Shown here piece after piece: positions 1-8,069 of a stretch of 50,702 bases of DNA (positions are counted from its first letter, which is position 1; the number at the start of each line of letters is the position of its first letter). The notes beneath the pieces were generated by a model that worked only from the letters and a program-made list of their open reading frames with translations, did no database searches and was not told the DNA's origin. Made by a program: the position numbers and the translations under genes. The DNA is from Oscillospiraceae bacterium (GTDB lineage: Bacteria > Bacillota > Clostridia > Oscillospirales > Oscillospiraceae): NCBI GenBank assembly GCA_017452605.1, contig JAFTMB010000034.1, positions 1-50,702 on the forward strand, written 5' to 3'.

Positions 1-76
1 AAAATTTTGACGCCATACCTATGGGTGAATATCTGAGTTTGTACTGAAGCAGGCTCTGACGAACTGTTCTGGCACA

Positions 77-104
77 AATCCCCGCGGAGCAATCCGCGGG
101 GATT
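77..104 (+). terminator. Hairpin terminator at left edge
   Basis: Perfect inverted repeat with an 11-bp GC-rich stem (ATCCCCGCGGA) and a gcaa loop, followed by TTTTT. It would end a transcript entering from the left. The same 28 bases recur at 1023-1050 on the far side of the next gene. Confidence 0.85.
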
Positions 105-114
105 TTTATCTTTC

Positions 115-143
115 TTGTCAGCGTTTGTCAGATATGGTATAAT
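115..143 (+). promoter_or_regulatory. Sigma-A type promoter of the first YwaF-like gene
   Basis: TTGTCA at 115-120 and TATAAT at 138-143 are separated by 17 bases, 27 bases upstream of the chosen start. TTGTCAG also occurs twice here (115-121 and 126-132). Confidence 0.7.
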
Positions 144-169
144 CAAGGAAAAGAAATAGGAGGATGAAA

Positions 170-958
170 ATGCTTGACTTTTTAAGTTACTTCTTCGGAG
201 TAGGCGAGAGTGTGGAATTCACCAATTTTTCAGTTGCTCATTTTATGCCGATTGCAATCGCTGCAGGAATCATATTTCTCATTTACCGTTTCCGCAAAAA
301 CATCAGCAATATGAAGAACGAAAAGATTTTCCGTTACATAATTGCTTTTGCCTTAATCATCAGCGAAATGTCCTATTATTGGCGGCTGATTGCAATGCCT
401 TCGCTGGGCCCAAACCCTGTTGACAATCTCCCCATTTCGGTCTGCGGTTGGGTGGCGATTTTCGCAAGTTATATGGTGATTGGCAAATCCCAAACCTTGT
501 TTGATATTTCTTATTTCTGGGCTCTTACAGGCTCCATTTTCGCCCTCATTACCCCAACGGTTATCTCCTTTACCGGACCCACAAGGTTCCGCTATTATCA
601 GTTTTGGACAGAGCATTTGGTGATTTACATAGCAATATTCTATATGATTTTTGTGCACAAAATGCGCCCGAACAAAAAATCATTCCTAAAGGCTTATATC
701 GGCATGGCTTTGCTGGCGATCATTGCGTATTTTGCAAACAGACTGATAGGCCCAGGCGCGAATTATCTGTTTATGGCGCGACCCGAAGACACACCGTCGA
801 TTCTGGATATTCTGCCGCCTAATTTTGCCCTTCGCCTTTTCGTTATGGCATCGGCAATTACGCTCCTGTTTGTTCTTGTTTACCTTCCGTGGCATATTAA
901 AGATAAAAATGCCAAGAAAAAAGCAGAGTGTAATGAGAAAGAATTAGCGATCAAGTAA
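170..958 (+). CDS. YwaF-like (TIGR02206 family) integral membrane protein
   Basis: The 262-residue protein is strongly hydrophobic, with about six to seven predicted membrane helices and a short charged C-terminus (KDKNAKKKAE). It resembles the YwaF/TIGR02206 family, whose biochemical role is unknown to me. An ATG at 164 abuts the AGGAGG, so the ATG at 170, six bases further, is the better start. The gene is monocistronic between two identical hairpin terminators. A second member of the same family lies at 16727-17548. The family call rests on overall pattern (PLGPNPVDNLPISVCGW, YYQFWTEHLVIYIAIFY) and is moderately sure. Confidence 0.75.
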   Translation: MLDFLSYFFGVGESVEFTNFSVAHFMPIAIAAGIIFLIYRFRKNISNMKNEKIFRYIIAFALIISEMSYYWRLIAMPSLGPNPVDNLPISVCGWVAIFASYMVIGKSQTLFDISYFWALTGSIFALITPTVISFTGPTRFRYYQFWTEHLVIYIAIFYMIFVHKMRPNKKSFLKAYIGMALLAIIAYFANRLIGPGANYLFMARPEDTPSILDILPPNFALRLFVMASAITLLFVLVYLPWHIKDKNAKKKAECNEKELAIK

Positions 959-1022
959 AGGAAGGTTTTCCACCTTTGTGCACGCACCAAAGGCTGCCGT
1001 TAAGGGCTAATTCCCAATAATG

Positions 1023-1050
1023 AATCCCCGCGGAGCAATCCGCGGGGATT
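1023..1050 (+). terminator. Terminator after the YwaF-like gene
   Basis: AATCCCCGCGGA-gcaa-TCCGCGGGGATT hairpin followed by a short T-rich tract, 65 bases after the stop codon. It is identical over 28 bases to 77-104. Confidence 0.8.
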
Positions 1051-1094
1051 CTTGTATGACGTTGATTCAGTGCGCGACTTGCTTTAGAATACTA

Positions 1095-1124
1095 TTGCAA
1101 TCTGCGAAAAAAGTATGATATAAT
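1095..1124 (+). promoter_or_regulatory. Promoter of small membrane protein gene
   Basis: TTGCAA at 1095-1100 and TATAAT at 1119-1124 with an 18-base spacer, 35 bases upstream of the start codon. Confidence 0.55.
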
Positions 1125-1159
1125 AATATACACTCAAAAAAAATAAAGGAGTATGTGTT

Positions 1160-1396
1160 ATGGATCTGCTGAAAAAGTTTTTCCCCTTTTCTTTTAAGGC
1201 AAAGGATGTTACCGGCCTGATTGTCGCGCTGATCGTATATGTGGTCGTGTGCGGCATTTGCGGCGCTGTCATTGGCTGGCTGGCTGCCATTCCCCTTATC
1301 GGCATTATCTTCAGCATTTTGGGCAGCGTGCTGGGTCTGTACGGCCTGGTGGGCATCATCCTGACCGTTCTGGTGTTTGTGAAAGTCATTTCCTAA
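1160..1396 (+). CDS. Small hydrophobic membrane protein
   Basis: The 78-residue protein has a short charged N-terminus (MDLLKKFFPFSFKAKD) and two to three hydrophobic, glycine-rich segments (VTGLIVALIVYVVVCGI; AIPLIGIIFSILGSVLGL; VGIILTVLVF). The ATG follows GGAG at 9-base spacing. The gene has its own promoter and a strong terminator, which supports it being real. The glycine-rich helices recall GlsB/YeaQ-type stress membrane proteins, but I cannot assign it to a family. Function unknown. Confidence 0.7.
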   Translation: MDLLKKFFPFSFKAKDVTGLIVALIVYVVVCGICGAVIGWLAAIPLIGIIFSILGSVLGLYGLVGIILTVLVFVKVIS

Positions 1397-1453
1397 GGAA
1401 ATTGCGGCAACGAAATAAACCGGGACATAATTCACAAAATTTCACATAGCAGC

Positions 1454-1484
1454 AACGCCCCGTCGGGTTTTCCGGCGGGGCGTT
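1454..1484 (+). terminator. Terminator of small membrane protein gene
   Basis: AACGCCCCG / CGGGGCGTT stem extended by CGG-CCG around a TTTT loop, followed by a T-rich tract. The minus-strand operon ends 17 bases away, so the hairpin may also stop it. Confidence 0.8.
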
Positions 1485-1500
1485 GGGTTTTATTTCAGGG

Positions 1501-2004
1501 TCAGCCGCCAAGGTTAGCTAGGAATTCCTGCTTTTTCTGGGCGCCGTAGGGGGCGTAATCGCCGGAGCGGAGTTTATCAAAAGCCACAGCAACGGCCTCG
1601 TCCCAACTTTCCTTTTCGTGATTGACCAGAATGGGGTAGTAGTGGACGCCGTTTTTCTCGGCGGCATCGCAGTCGCCGGGGGCGTCGCCCACCATAATGA
1701 CCTTGTGGGGATCGTAGCCGAATTTCAGCATGGCGGCGATACAAGCGGCCTTGGAGCCCACGTCCTGAGCCAGCACAATATCGGTATGCTCCAGCAAGCC
1801 GAACTTGGCTCACTCCGCTTCCACCGCGTCCCGGTTGGCAGAGGACACCATGGCCACATCCGCAAAAGCGTGGGCGGCGGCAAGGCCTTCCTTGGCGCCG
1901 GAATAGGGAACTTTCAGGCTCTCATCCAAATCCACGATAGCGGCGTTGACCGCCTTGGACCAGGAAAGCGCCTTTTCGGCGGGGGTTATGGTTGTGGGAC
2001 TCAA
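1501..2004 (-). pseudogene. Broken HAD-family hydrolase (5-prime truncated, in-frame TGA)
   Basis: Two open stretches, 1810-2004 and 1501-1797, lie in the same minus frame and are divided by TGA at 1810-1812. Joined, they read as the C-terminal part of a HAD hydrolase: VSSANRDAVEAE, then the stop, AKFGLLEHTDIV, AQDVGSK, and the motif IV acidic pair in VMVGD-like IMVGDAPGDCDAAEK. The stop sits where a tryptophan would fit (TGG to TGA). The N-terminal DxDxT nucleophile motif is missing; the frame simply begins at the end of the upstream HAD gene. The gene therefore looks both truncated and interrupted. A C-terminal fragment could still be made from the TTG at 1797, but it would lack the active site. 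Confidence 0.75.
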
Positions 2005-2648
2005 ATGACGGCGAGCAGTTGGGAGATATTATCCAAAACTGCGGCGGACAGGGCGGCAGTTTCTTCGTTGGCAGGCACCACATCGGGAATCAGCACCGGC
2101 TTCATTTCGGCGGCGTAGGCGGCCTTGATGCCTGCGGGGGAGTCTTCCACCACAACGCAGTCCTGAGGCTCGGCGCCCAGAAGCTGGGCGGCTTTGAGGA
2201 AAATGTCAGGATTTGGCTTGCCCCGTTGAATCATGTCGCCGCCGACAATTACCTGGAAATATTCTAAAAGTCCGGCGTGATCCAAATGGGCCACCGTCTG
2301 GTCGTAGGCCGTGGAGGAGGCGACTGCCATGGAAATATTTTGGGCTTTCAGCGTATCCAAAACCTCCAAAACGCCCTTTTTCAGCAGCTGCTGGGGTGTA
2401 GCGCCGTAAATCATGGCTTCGCCGATGCGCATTCTTTCCTTGCGGACATCGTCTAAAGGGAAGTCCGGGCCGCAGCCGTCCATAAAGGCTTTTGTGGCAA
2501 TGGCTTTGGAAACCGCCCGGGTTTTCATCAGAACTTCTTCCGTGACCGTATAGCCAAACAGCGCGCCGGCTTCCCGCCAGGCCTGCATGTAAATTCTTTC
2601 TGTGTCCAGCAATGTTCCGTCCACATCGAAAATGATTGCTTTAGCCAT
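2001..2648 (-). CDS. HAD hydrolase, beta-phosphoglucomutase-like
   Basis: The 215-residue protein has the HAD signature near its N-terminus (IIFDVDGTLLD), the motif II serine in VASS, a conserved Lys in RGKPNPDIF, and motif IV VVVEDSPAGIKAA. The small alpha-helical cap between residues 15 and 80 is typical of the beta-phosphoglucomutase/sugar-phosphatase group. A GTG further upstream lies inside the ribosome binding site, so the ATG at 2648 (after AGGA) is preferred. It is encoded 66 bases after rhaM in the deoxyhexose uptake operon, which suggests it dephosphorylates or isomerises a sugar phosphate. The exact substrate is not visible. Confidence 0.85.
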   Translation of the reverse strand: MAKAIIFDVDGTLLDTERIYMQAWREAGALFGYTVTEEVLMKTRAVSKAIATKAFMDGCGPDFPLDDVRKERMRIGEAMIYGATPQQLLKKGVLEVLDTLKAQNISMAVASSTAYDQTVAHLDHAGLLEYFQVIVGGDMIQRGKPNPDIFLKAAQLLGAEPQDCVVVEDSPAGIKAAYAAEMKPVLIPDVVPANEETAALSAAVLDNISQLLAVI

Positions 2649-2714
2649 GATTGTATTCCTCACTTTTTGAAAAAATAGAGGCAGCGTAAGATGCGCTGCC
2701 TCATAAAATTTTGG

Positions 2715-3026
2715 TTAATCCAGGTGGAAAACGTTCTGCAGGTCGATGGCAACAGGGCTGTTGTCGGGATTGGTTTCCATGATGTCAGCCATGTAATCCC
2801 ACCACTTGCGGTTGATAGCGGTATCTGCGCCCTTGGCCCACAGCTCAGGGTCTTCGATTTCAATGTAGCCAAAGAGGGTCAGGGTTTCCTTGTCCAGGAA
2901 GATGGTGTAGTTTTTGCCGCCGTGGTCGTGGATCATGTCCTTCATTTCGGGCCACAGCAGGTTGTGGCGGCGCTCATATTCCGCTTCCTGACCGGGGTAG
3001 AGTTTCATTTTAAAGCCTTTGATCAT
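2715..3026 (-). CDS. rhaM: L-rhamnose mutarotase
   Basis: The 103-residue dimeric alpha/beta-barrel protein catalyses alpha/beta anomer exchange of L-rhamnose (EC 5.1.3.32 family). Visible hallmarks are the YERRHNLLWPEM segment with the family His, the FGYIEIED strand and the paired tryptophans of NRKWWDYMADIM. Length matches the family. AAGGAG precedes the ATG at 3026; an upstream in-frame extension has no ribosome binding site. Position after a sugar ABC importer supports a role in making the anomer required by the pathway. A related deoxysugar substrate such as L-fucose cannot be excluded. Confidence 0.9.
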   Translation of the reverse strand: MIKGFKMKLYPGQEAEYERRHNLLWPEMKDMIHDHGGKNYTIFLDKETLTLFGYIEIEDPELWAKGADTAINRKWWDYMADIMETNPDNSPVAIDLQNVFHLD

Positions 3027-3107
3027 GGTACGCACACTCCTTTTATATATTGCTTTTGCCTGAGCAGGCTTTTGGATCTGCCCACACAAAAACCATATAG
3101 GAAAAAA

Positions 3108-3133
3108 GGTAGGGCAGGCAAGCCTGCCCTACC
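3108..3133. repeat. GTAGGG-type palindromic element in operon
   Basis: Perfect 12-bp inverted repeat GGTAGGGCAGGC / GCCTGCCCTACC with a 2-base loop, located between the binding-protein gene and rhaM. The ends (GTAGGG...CCCTAC) match the element at 24602-24651. It may act as a processing or attenuation hairpin inside the operon. Confidence 0.65.
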
Positions 3134-3171
3134 GGGTTTGTTTAGACCAGAAATTTCCGTTAAACTATAAA

Positions 3172-4188
3172 TTAGTAAACGTTAGCCCAGTCAGCAATGT
3201 TTTCGCCGGTGAAAGCGAAGGGAGGTCCAACGATGATCTGAGTAGCAGCGGTGTCGCCCTTCAGAACTTCGTAGGTCTTGGTGTTGTCAGCGGTGAAGCT
3301 GGTGCCTTCGGCGCCAACCTTGCCGTCAGCAAGAGCCTTGATCATGTAAGCAGCGCAGTTGCCCACGTCGATGGGGTTCCACAGATACATGTAGGGGCAG
3401 ACCTTGTCGTCGCCGACGTAGTCCTTCATTTCGGAGGGCAGGCCCAGGCCGGCAACCTTGATCTTGCAATCAGCGGTGTCAGCAACGACCTTAGCAGCGG
3501 CCAGGATACCAACGGTGGTGGGGCAGCATACGCACTCCAGGTTGGGATACTTGGTCATCAGGTTCTGCATTTCGTCGGTGGACTTCTGGGACTCGTCGTC
3601 GCCGTAAACGGTCTCGACCAGCTTCAGGTTAGCATACTTGGAATCCTTCAGGATTTCTTCCATAGCAGCAATCCAAGCGTTCTGGTTGGTAGCAGTGGAG
3701 GAAGCGGACAGGATAGCGAATTCGCCGCCGTCTTCGCCGCACATATCAGCGACGGAGTCGACCAGAACCTGAGCGACTTCCTTAACACCAGCCTGGTTGA
3801 CGAACATCTGGGAGCCTTCGGTGTCGGAGTCCAGAGTGACAACGACAACGCCCTGCTGCTTAGCGGCTTCGATAGCGCCCTTCAGAGCAGCAGCGTCGTT
3901 GGCAGCGATAGCGATGCCCTTAACGCCCTGAGCAACCAGCTCGTTGATGATGGTGATCTGGTCGTCAGCAGAGGTAGTCTCGGGAGACTTCTCGATAGCT
4001 TCGATACCCAGAGCCTTGCAGGCATCCTTAAAACCGGAGACCATACGAGCCATGTAGGGGTTGGAAGCGTCCTTGCAGACGATGGCGTAGGTAGCCTTGC
4101 CTGCATCGTTGTTGTTGGCTGCGGGAGCGCAGGCGACCAGAGAAACGGCCATAACCAGAACCAGCAGCAATGCGATGAGTTTCTTCAT
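3172..4188 (-). CDS. Sugar ABC transporter substrate-binding lipoprotein (rhamnose-type)
   Basis: The 338-residue periplasmic-binding-protein-like lipoprotein begins with a lipobox signal peptide (MKKLIALLL...SLVACAP; lipidated Cys20). The mature part has the type I sugar-binding pattern: AIVCKDASNPYMARMVSGF, INELVAQGVKGIAIAANDAAAL and VVVTLDSD. This is typical of the ribose/rhamnose/AI-2 group. It would capture the sugar outside the cell for the permeases encoded immediately downstream-to-upstream in the same transcript. Linkage to rhaM favours L-rhamnose. The first 26 codons are nearly identical to those of the binding protein at 33976-35022, although the mature domains differ. Confidence 0.9.
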   Translation of the reverse strand: MKKLIALLLVLVMAVSLVACAPAANNNDAGKATYAIVCKDASNPYMARMVSGFKDACKALGIEAIEKSPETTSADDQITIINELVAQGVKGIAIAANDAAALKGAIEAAKQQGVVVVTLDSDTEGSQMFVNQAGVKEVAQVLVDSVADMCGEDGGEFAILSASSTATNQNAWIAAMEEILKDSKYANLKLVETVYGDDESQKSTDEMQNLMTKYPNLECVCCPTTVGILAAAKVVADTADCKIKVAGLGLPSEMKDYVGDDKVCPYMYLWNPIDVGNCAAYMIKALADGKVGAEGTSFTADNTKTYEVLKGDTAATQIIVGPPFAFTGENIADWANVY

Positions 4189-4252
4189 TTCGTTTTTTTC
4201 CTTTCTTGGTTTAAGATTTATATGAACGCCTTAGCGTACATACCGGATAAAA

Positions 4253-5263
4253 TTACTTGGCAGCCTTCTTGCGGTTTTTAATGGCTTCCTGAATGGTGGG
4301 GTAGAGAACCACGGCAATCAGCAGAGCGCCCAGAATGATGCGGATAGTCTGACCGCTGAGGTTAATCAGACCCAGACCGTAACGCAGCAGGCCAATGATG
4401 AAGATGGCGATGACAGCGCCTACCATGGTGCCCTTGCCGCCGGCGGTGGAAATGCCGCCCAGCACGCACATGGAGATGGCTTCCAACTCAAAGCCTTCTG
4501 CAACGTTGCTCTTAACAGAGCCCAGGTTTGCGCAGTAGAAGACGGAGGCAAAGCCGCAGACAAGACCGGTCAGGGTAAAGACGGTCATACGGATCTTTTC
4601 CACCTTTACGCCGGCATAAGCGGCGGCCTTCTTGTTCTCGCCGATGGCGTACATTTGACGGCCAAATACGGTTTTATGCATCACAAGACCGAAGACCACA
4701 GCAAGCACGCAGAAGATGATGAACATGTAAGGAACAACGCCTACGCGGCCGTAGTACAGGTTAAAGAACCAGTCGATTTTAGACATACCGGCGGTAGCGC
4801 CGTCGCCCAGAATCCGCTCGGAGAGGCCGCGGTAGATGATGTTGGTGGCCAGGGTGACAATCATGGGGGCCAGCTCGGTGAACTTGGTCAGAATCAGACC
4901 GTTCAGAGCGCCGCAGAGAGTACCGGTAGCCAGAGCTGCCGCGATACCCAGCCAGATGGAGCCGGTTTCGTTGAATACGATACCCAGCATGGTGGCGGAC
5001 AGACACACATTGCCGCCCACAGACAGGTCGATGTCGCCCAGCAGCAGGATATAGGCCATGGGCAGGGCAATATAGGCCTTGACCAGGAAGTTGTTGATGT
5101 TGGTGAACAGGCTGTATGCGTTGAGGTAGTTGGGAGACAGGCAGATGTTCATTACATTGACGCCCAGGAAGATCAGAACCAGCAGGAATTCCCAACGAAC
5201 CACCAGATCCTTAATGGAACGGCTTTTGACGGAGGATATGGTTCTTCCGGATTTGGTTGCCAT
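4253..5263 (-). CDS. Sugar ABC transporter permease (second permease)
   Basis: The 336-residue BPD_transp_2-type permease of the ribose/rhamnose family has about eight to ten membrane helices. Family motifs include LLGDIDLSVGGNVCLSATMLG, GALNGLILTK and the late SMCVLGGISTAGGKGTMVGAVIA segment. The ATG overlaps the stop of the preceding permease by one base (TGATG), so the two are translationally coupled, as expected of a heterodimeric channel. GGGAG precedes the start. Confidence 0.9.
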   Translation of the reverse strand: MATKSGRTISSVKSRSIKDLVVRWEFLLVLIFLGVNVMNICLSPNYLNAYSLFTNINNFLVKAYIALPMAYILLLGDIDLSVGGNVCLSATMLGIVFNETGSIWLGIAAALATGTLCGALNGLILTKFTELAPMIVTLATNIIYRGLSERILGDGATAGMSKIDWFFNLYYGRVGVVPYMFIIFCVLAVVFGLVMHKTVFGRQMYAIGENKKAAAYAGVKVEKIRMTVFTLTGLVCGFASVFYCANLGSVKSNVAEGFELEAISMCVLGGISTAGGKGTMVGAVIAIFIIGLLRYGLGLINLSGQTIRIILGALLIAVVLYPTIQEAIKNRKKAAK

Positions 5264-6279
5264 CAGATCTCCCTCCCTTCAAGCGCTTTCTTTGCGCTGT
5301 TGCGCTGAACGATGACGTTGATAAGAACTGCCAGGGCGATGATACCGCCCTTCAGAGCCTGCTGCCAGAAGGCGTCAATGCCAACCAGGGACAGCGACTT
5401 ACTGATGATGGCGATGGTGATGGCGCCCAGCAGCACGCCAAAGGCGCTGCCCTGTCCGCCGTTAAGGCTGACGCCGCCGATAACGCAGGCTGCGATAACA
5501 TCCATTTCTGCGCCGTTGGCCATGTTGCCCTGGGCGGTGGCGTACATACTGGTGTACATAGCGCCTGCCAGACCGGCGATGGCGCCGTTGATGGCGTAGA
5601 CAATGATCTTCACCCGGTCAATGTTGATGCCGGAGATTTTGGCTGCGTCGGCATTGGAGCCAACGGCATAGATTTGACGGCCGAAGCTGGTCCATTTCAA
5701 AAATACCAGCATAACGACAAACAAGACGATAACAATCCAGAACAGATTGTTGATGCCCAAAAGGTTGCCCTGGGCAAAGGCCTTGTAGCCGTCGAGCATT
5801 TTGTCGGAGGGAACCCACTGGGTGTTGGACACGAAGTAGGTCAGGCCCCGGTAGATGTACTGCATACCCAAGGTGGCGATGATGGGGATAACCTTGCCCT
5901 TGGAAACGATGGCGCCGATGACAATGCCGCAAACAAGGCCGACCAGAATGCTGAAGCCAAAGGCCAGAATGGGGCTGGTGATGACACCGTCACGCATCAG
6001 CAGGGAGGTGGACATGCCGGAAAGGGCCAGAGTTGCGCCGATGGAAATGTCAATGCCGCCAATGAGCAGCACCAGCAGCATACCGAAGGAAAGAACCATG
6101 GTATACGCATAGTTTTGGGTCAGCTGGGAGATAACGGTGGAAGAGAGGAACTTGCCGCCGCTGCGCCACTGAATCACAGCCACCAGCAACACCATAACCA
6201 GCAGCAGGCTGGATTCACGGCTGCGAAGCAGCTCGCCCAACCGACCGCCTTTACGAAGTGTATTGTTTTTCACGGTCAC
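5263..6279 (-). CDS. Sugar ABC transporter permease (first permease)
   Basis: The 338-residue partner permease shows the same family pattern: LIGGIDISIGATLALSGM, GIVIGAIVSKGKVIPIIATLGMQYIYRG and AACVIGGVSLNGGQGSAFGVLLG. The start is GTG at 6279, overlapping the ATPase stop by four bases (GTGA); a second GTG six bases later is an alternative. With the next gene it forms the two-permease arrangement usual for rhamnose-type importers. Confidence 0.9.
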   Translation of the reverse strand: MTVKNNTLRKGGRLGELLRSRESSLLLVMVLLVAVIQWRSGGKFLSSTVISQLTQNYAYTMVLSFGMLLVLLIGGIDISIGATLALSGMSTSLLMRDGVITSPILAFGFSILVGLVCGIVIGAIVSKGKVIPIIATLGMQYIYRGLTYFVSNTQWVPSDKMLDGYKAFAQGNLLGINNLFWIVIVLFVVMLVFLKWTSFGRQIYAVGSNADAAKISGINIDRVKIIVYAINGAIAGLAGAMYTSMYATAQGNMANGAEMDVIAACVIGGVSLNGGQGSAFGVLLGAITIAIISKSLSLVGIDAFWQQALKGGIIALAVLINVIVQRNSAKKALEGREI

Positions 6280-7784
6280 ACACTCCCTTCTGCAGCAGTC
6301 TGCTTGGCCATAGCCAGGGCCAGAATCTTCTCCTGAGTGGCCTCTTCACGGCTCAGCTCGCCGGTGACGCGACCCTCGCACATGACGATGATGCGGTCGG
6401 ACATACCCAGAATTTCAGGCATTTCGGAGGAAATCATGATGATGGCGTATCCGGCCTGAGCCAGCTCGCCCATGATTTCGTAAATGGCAGCCTTTGCGCC
6501 AACGTCGACGCCCTTGGTGGGCTCGTCGAGAATCAGCAGCTTAAAGTCGGAGCCAAGAGCCTTGGCAACGACGACCTTTTGCTGGTTGCCGCCGGACAGG
6601 GAGCTTGCCTTGTCAAACACGGTGACAGCCTTGGTGTCTACCCGCTCGGCCAGATCCTTGGAAACTTCGTTTTCCTTCTTTTCGTCCAGGAACAGCTTGT
6701 TAACGAAGCTCTTCAGCTCGGTAAGGGTGATGTTGCGGCCAATGCCCCAATCCAGGATCAGGCCTTCGATCTGCCGGTTTTCAGGCAGCAGGCCGATGCC
6801 CATCTTCATGGCTTCGGCAGGATTGTGAACCTTGACTTCCTTGCCTTCCCAGAAGATTTTGCCGGATTTCAGCTTTTCCACGCCGTAGATGGTTTGCACC
6901 ACTTCGGTACGGCGGGCGCCAACCAGACCGGTCAGGCCCAGGATTTCGCCCTTGCGGACGCTGAAGGATACATCCTTGAAATAACCGGTGCGGCACAGAT
7001 TTTCCACCCGCAGGATTTCTTCGCCCAGCTCCACTTGGGGCTTGGGGAACAGATCGTTGATCTCGCGGCCGACCATGGCCTTGATGAGGTCTGCGTTGGT
7101 AATCTCGTCTACCTGATATGTACCGATGTACTGGGCGTCCCGGAATACGGTGACCCGGCTGGCCAGAGCGTACATGTCTTCAAAACGGTGGGAGATAAAG
7201 ATAATGGCAACGCCTTCATCCCGCAGCTTGCGGGCGATACGGTAAAGCTCCTCGGATTCCCGCTTGGTCAGGGCGGCAGTGGGCTCGTCCATGATGATGA
7301 TACGGGCGTTGAGGGAAAGGGCCTTGGCGATCTCAACCATCTGCTGTTGGGCAACAGACAGGTTACCCATCAGGGCGTGGGAATCAAAGTCGGCGTTCAG
7401 CTCGCCCAGCAGGCGGTCTGCCTCTTCGTGCATTTCTTTCCACTGCACGATGCCGAAGCGCTTTTTCAGGTGGCCGATGAAGATGTTTTCCGCAACGCTC
7501 AGGTGGGGGTATGCGGTAACGTGCTGATAGATGGCGGCGATGCCGGCTTTCTGGGCATCCCGGGTGTTTTTGAAGTTCACCTTTTCGCCGTTGAGGTACA
7601 TTTCGCCCTCTTCTGCCTGGTGAACACCCATAATTACCTTGATAAAGGTGGACTTGCCGGCGCCGTTTTCACCCATCAGGGCGTGAATCTCGCCCTCGCG
7701 CAGGTCGAACTGAACATTGTTCAGCGCCTTAACACCGGGGAAGATTTTTGTGATGCCGCGCAACTCCAAAACAGTGTTGCTCAT
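6276..7784 (-). CDS. Sugar ABC transporter ATP-binding protein (tandem ATPase)
   Basis: The 502-residue protein carries two ABC ATPase domains, as in RbsA/XylG/RhaT-type importers. The first half has Walker A GENGAGKST, signature-like LSVAQQQMVEIAKAL and Walker B IIIMDEPTAAL. The second half has a degenerate Walker A (GLVGARRTEVV), signature LSGGNQQKVVVAKAL and Walker B LLILDEPTKGVD. The asymmetric second P-loop is normal for this family. The ATG at 7784 follows GAGGAG; 46 extra in-frame codons upstream look like leader. It is first in the operon. Confidence 0.92.
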   Translation of the reverse strand: MSNTVLELRGITKIFPGVKALNNVQFDLREGEIHALMGENGAGKSTFIKVIMGVHQAEEGEMYLNGEKVNFKNTRDAQKAGIAAIYQHVTAYPHLSVAENIFIGHLKKRFGIVQWKEMHEEADRLLGELNADFDSHALMGNLSVAQQQMVEIAKALSLNARIIIMDEPTAALTKRESEELYRIARKLRDEGVAIIFISHRFEDMYALASRVTVFRDAQYIGTYQVDEITNADLIKAMVGREINDLFPKPQVELGEEILRVENLCRTGYFKDVSFSVRKGEILGLTGLVGARRTEVVQTIYGVEKLKSGKIFWEGKEVKVHNPAEAMKMGIGLLPENRQIEGLILDWGIGRNITLTELKSFVNKLFLDEKKENEVSKDLAERVDTKAVTVFDKASSLSGGNQQKVVVAKALGSDFKLLILDEPTKGVDVGAKAAIYEIMGELAQAGYAIIMISSEMPEILGMSDRIIVMCEGRVTGELSREEATQEKILALAMAKQTAAEGSV

Positions 7785-7882
7785 TATCAACGCTCCTCTC
7801 TTGCGTTTGGTAGTCAATCGTGGAAACAATGCTTCGTGGTTTTGCACAATGTGGAGTGAGTGTGTTTTACCAATATGCACAA

Positions 7883-7928
7883 AAAAGTATGTGATTTCCC
7901 GGAAAAACCCGAACTTTACCATACTTTT
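7883..7928 (-). promoter_or_regulatory. Leader hairpin in 5-prime UTR of uptake operon
   Basis: In transcript sense AAAAGTATG pairs with CATACTTTT (9 bp) around a loop that holds a second small GGG/CCC hairpin, and the second arm runs into TTTTTT. It lies between the promoter (7935-7963) and the first start codon, so it could attenuate or protect the mRNA. Confidence 0.45.
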
Positions 7929-7934
7929 AATTAC

Positions 7935-7963
7935 ATTATAGCACCATAAAGTGAATTTTTCAA
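7935..7963 (-). promoter_or_regulatory. Promoter of the rhamnose-type uptake operon
   Basis: On the minus strand TTGAAA (7958-7963) and TATAAT (7935-7940) are separated by 17 bases. Transcription would start near 7928, giving a leader of about 145 bases. No LacI-type palindrome like those at 37756 and 37969 is seen here. Confidence 0.75.
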
Positions 7964-8027
7964 TAACTTTATTTCGTGCTTCTTCTTCGATTTGAAATCT
8001 TTTTCACCGGATGATTTTGGGCAACAA

Positions 8028-8052
8028 AATCCCCTCGGATTTCTCCGGGGGG
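8028..8052. repeat. Left copy of 25-bp hairpin direct repeat
   Basis: AATCCCCTCGG...CTCCGGGGGG, identical over 25 bases to 8912-8936. It can fold as a bulged hairpin and sits 17 bases past the stop of the RHH gene, so it probably also terminates that gene. Confidence 0.8.
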
Positions 8053-8069
8053 CTAATGTTGCCTTTTTA

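Noticed and set aside
1810..1812. In-frame TGA as selenocysteine or as recoded tryptophan
   Set aside because: Other genes here use TGA as a normal stop (for example hisZG and hisI-side genes), no SECIS-like hairpin is seen, and the gene is also truncated at its N-terminus.
6258..7859. 533-codon open frame antisense to the sugar ATPase
   Set aside because: Opposite strand clearly encodes a tandem ABC ATPase with all motifs; the antisense frame has none.
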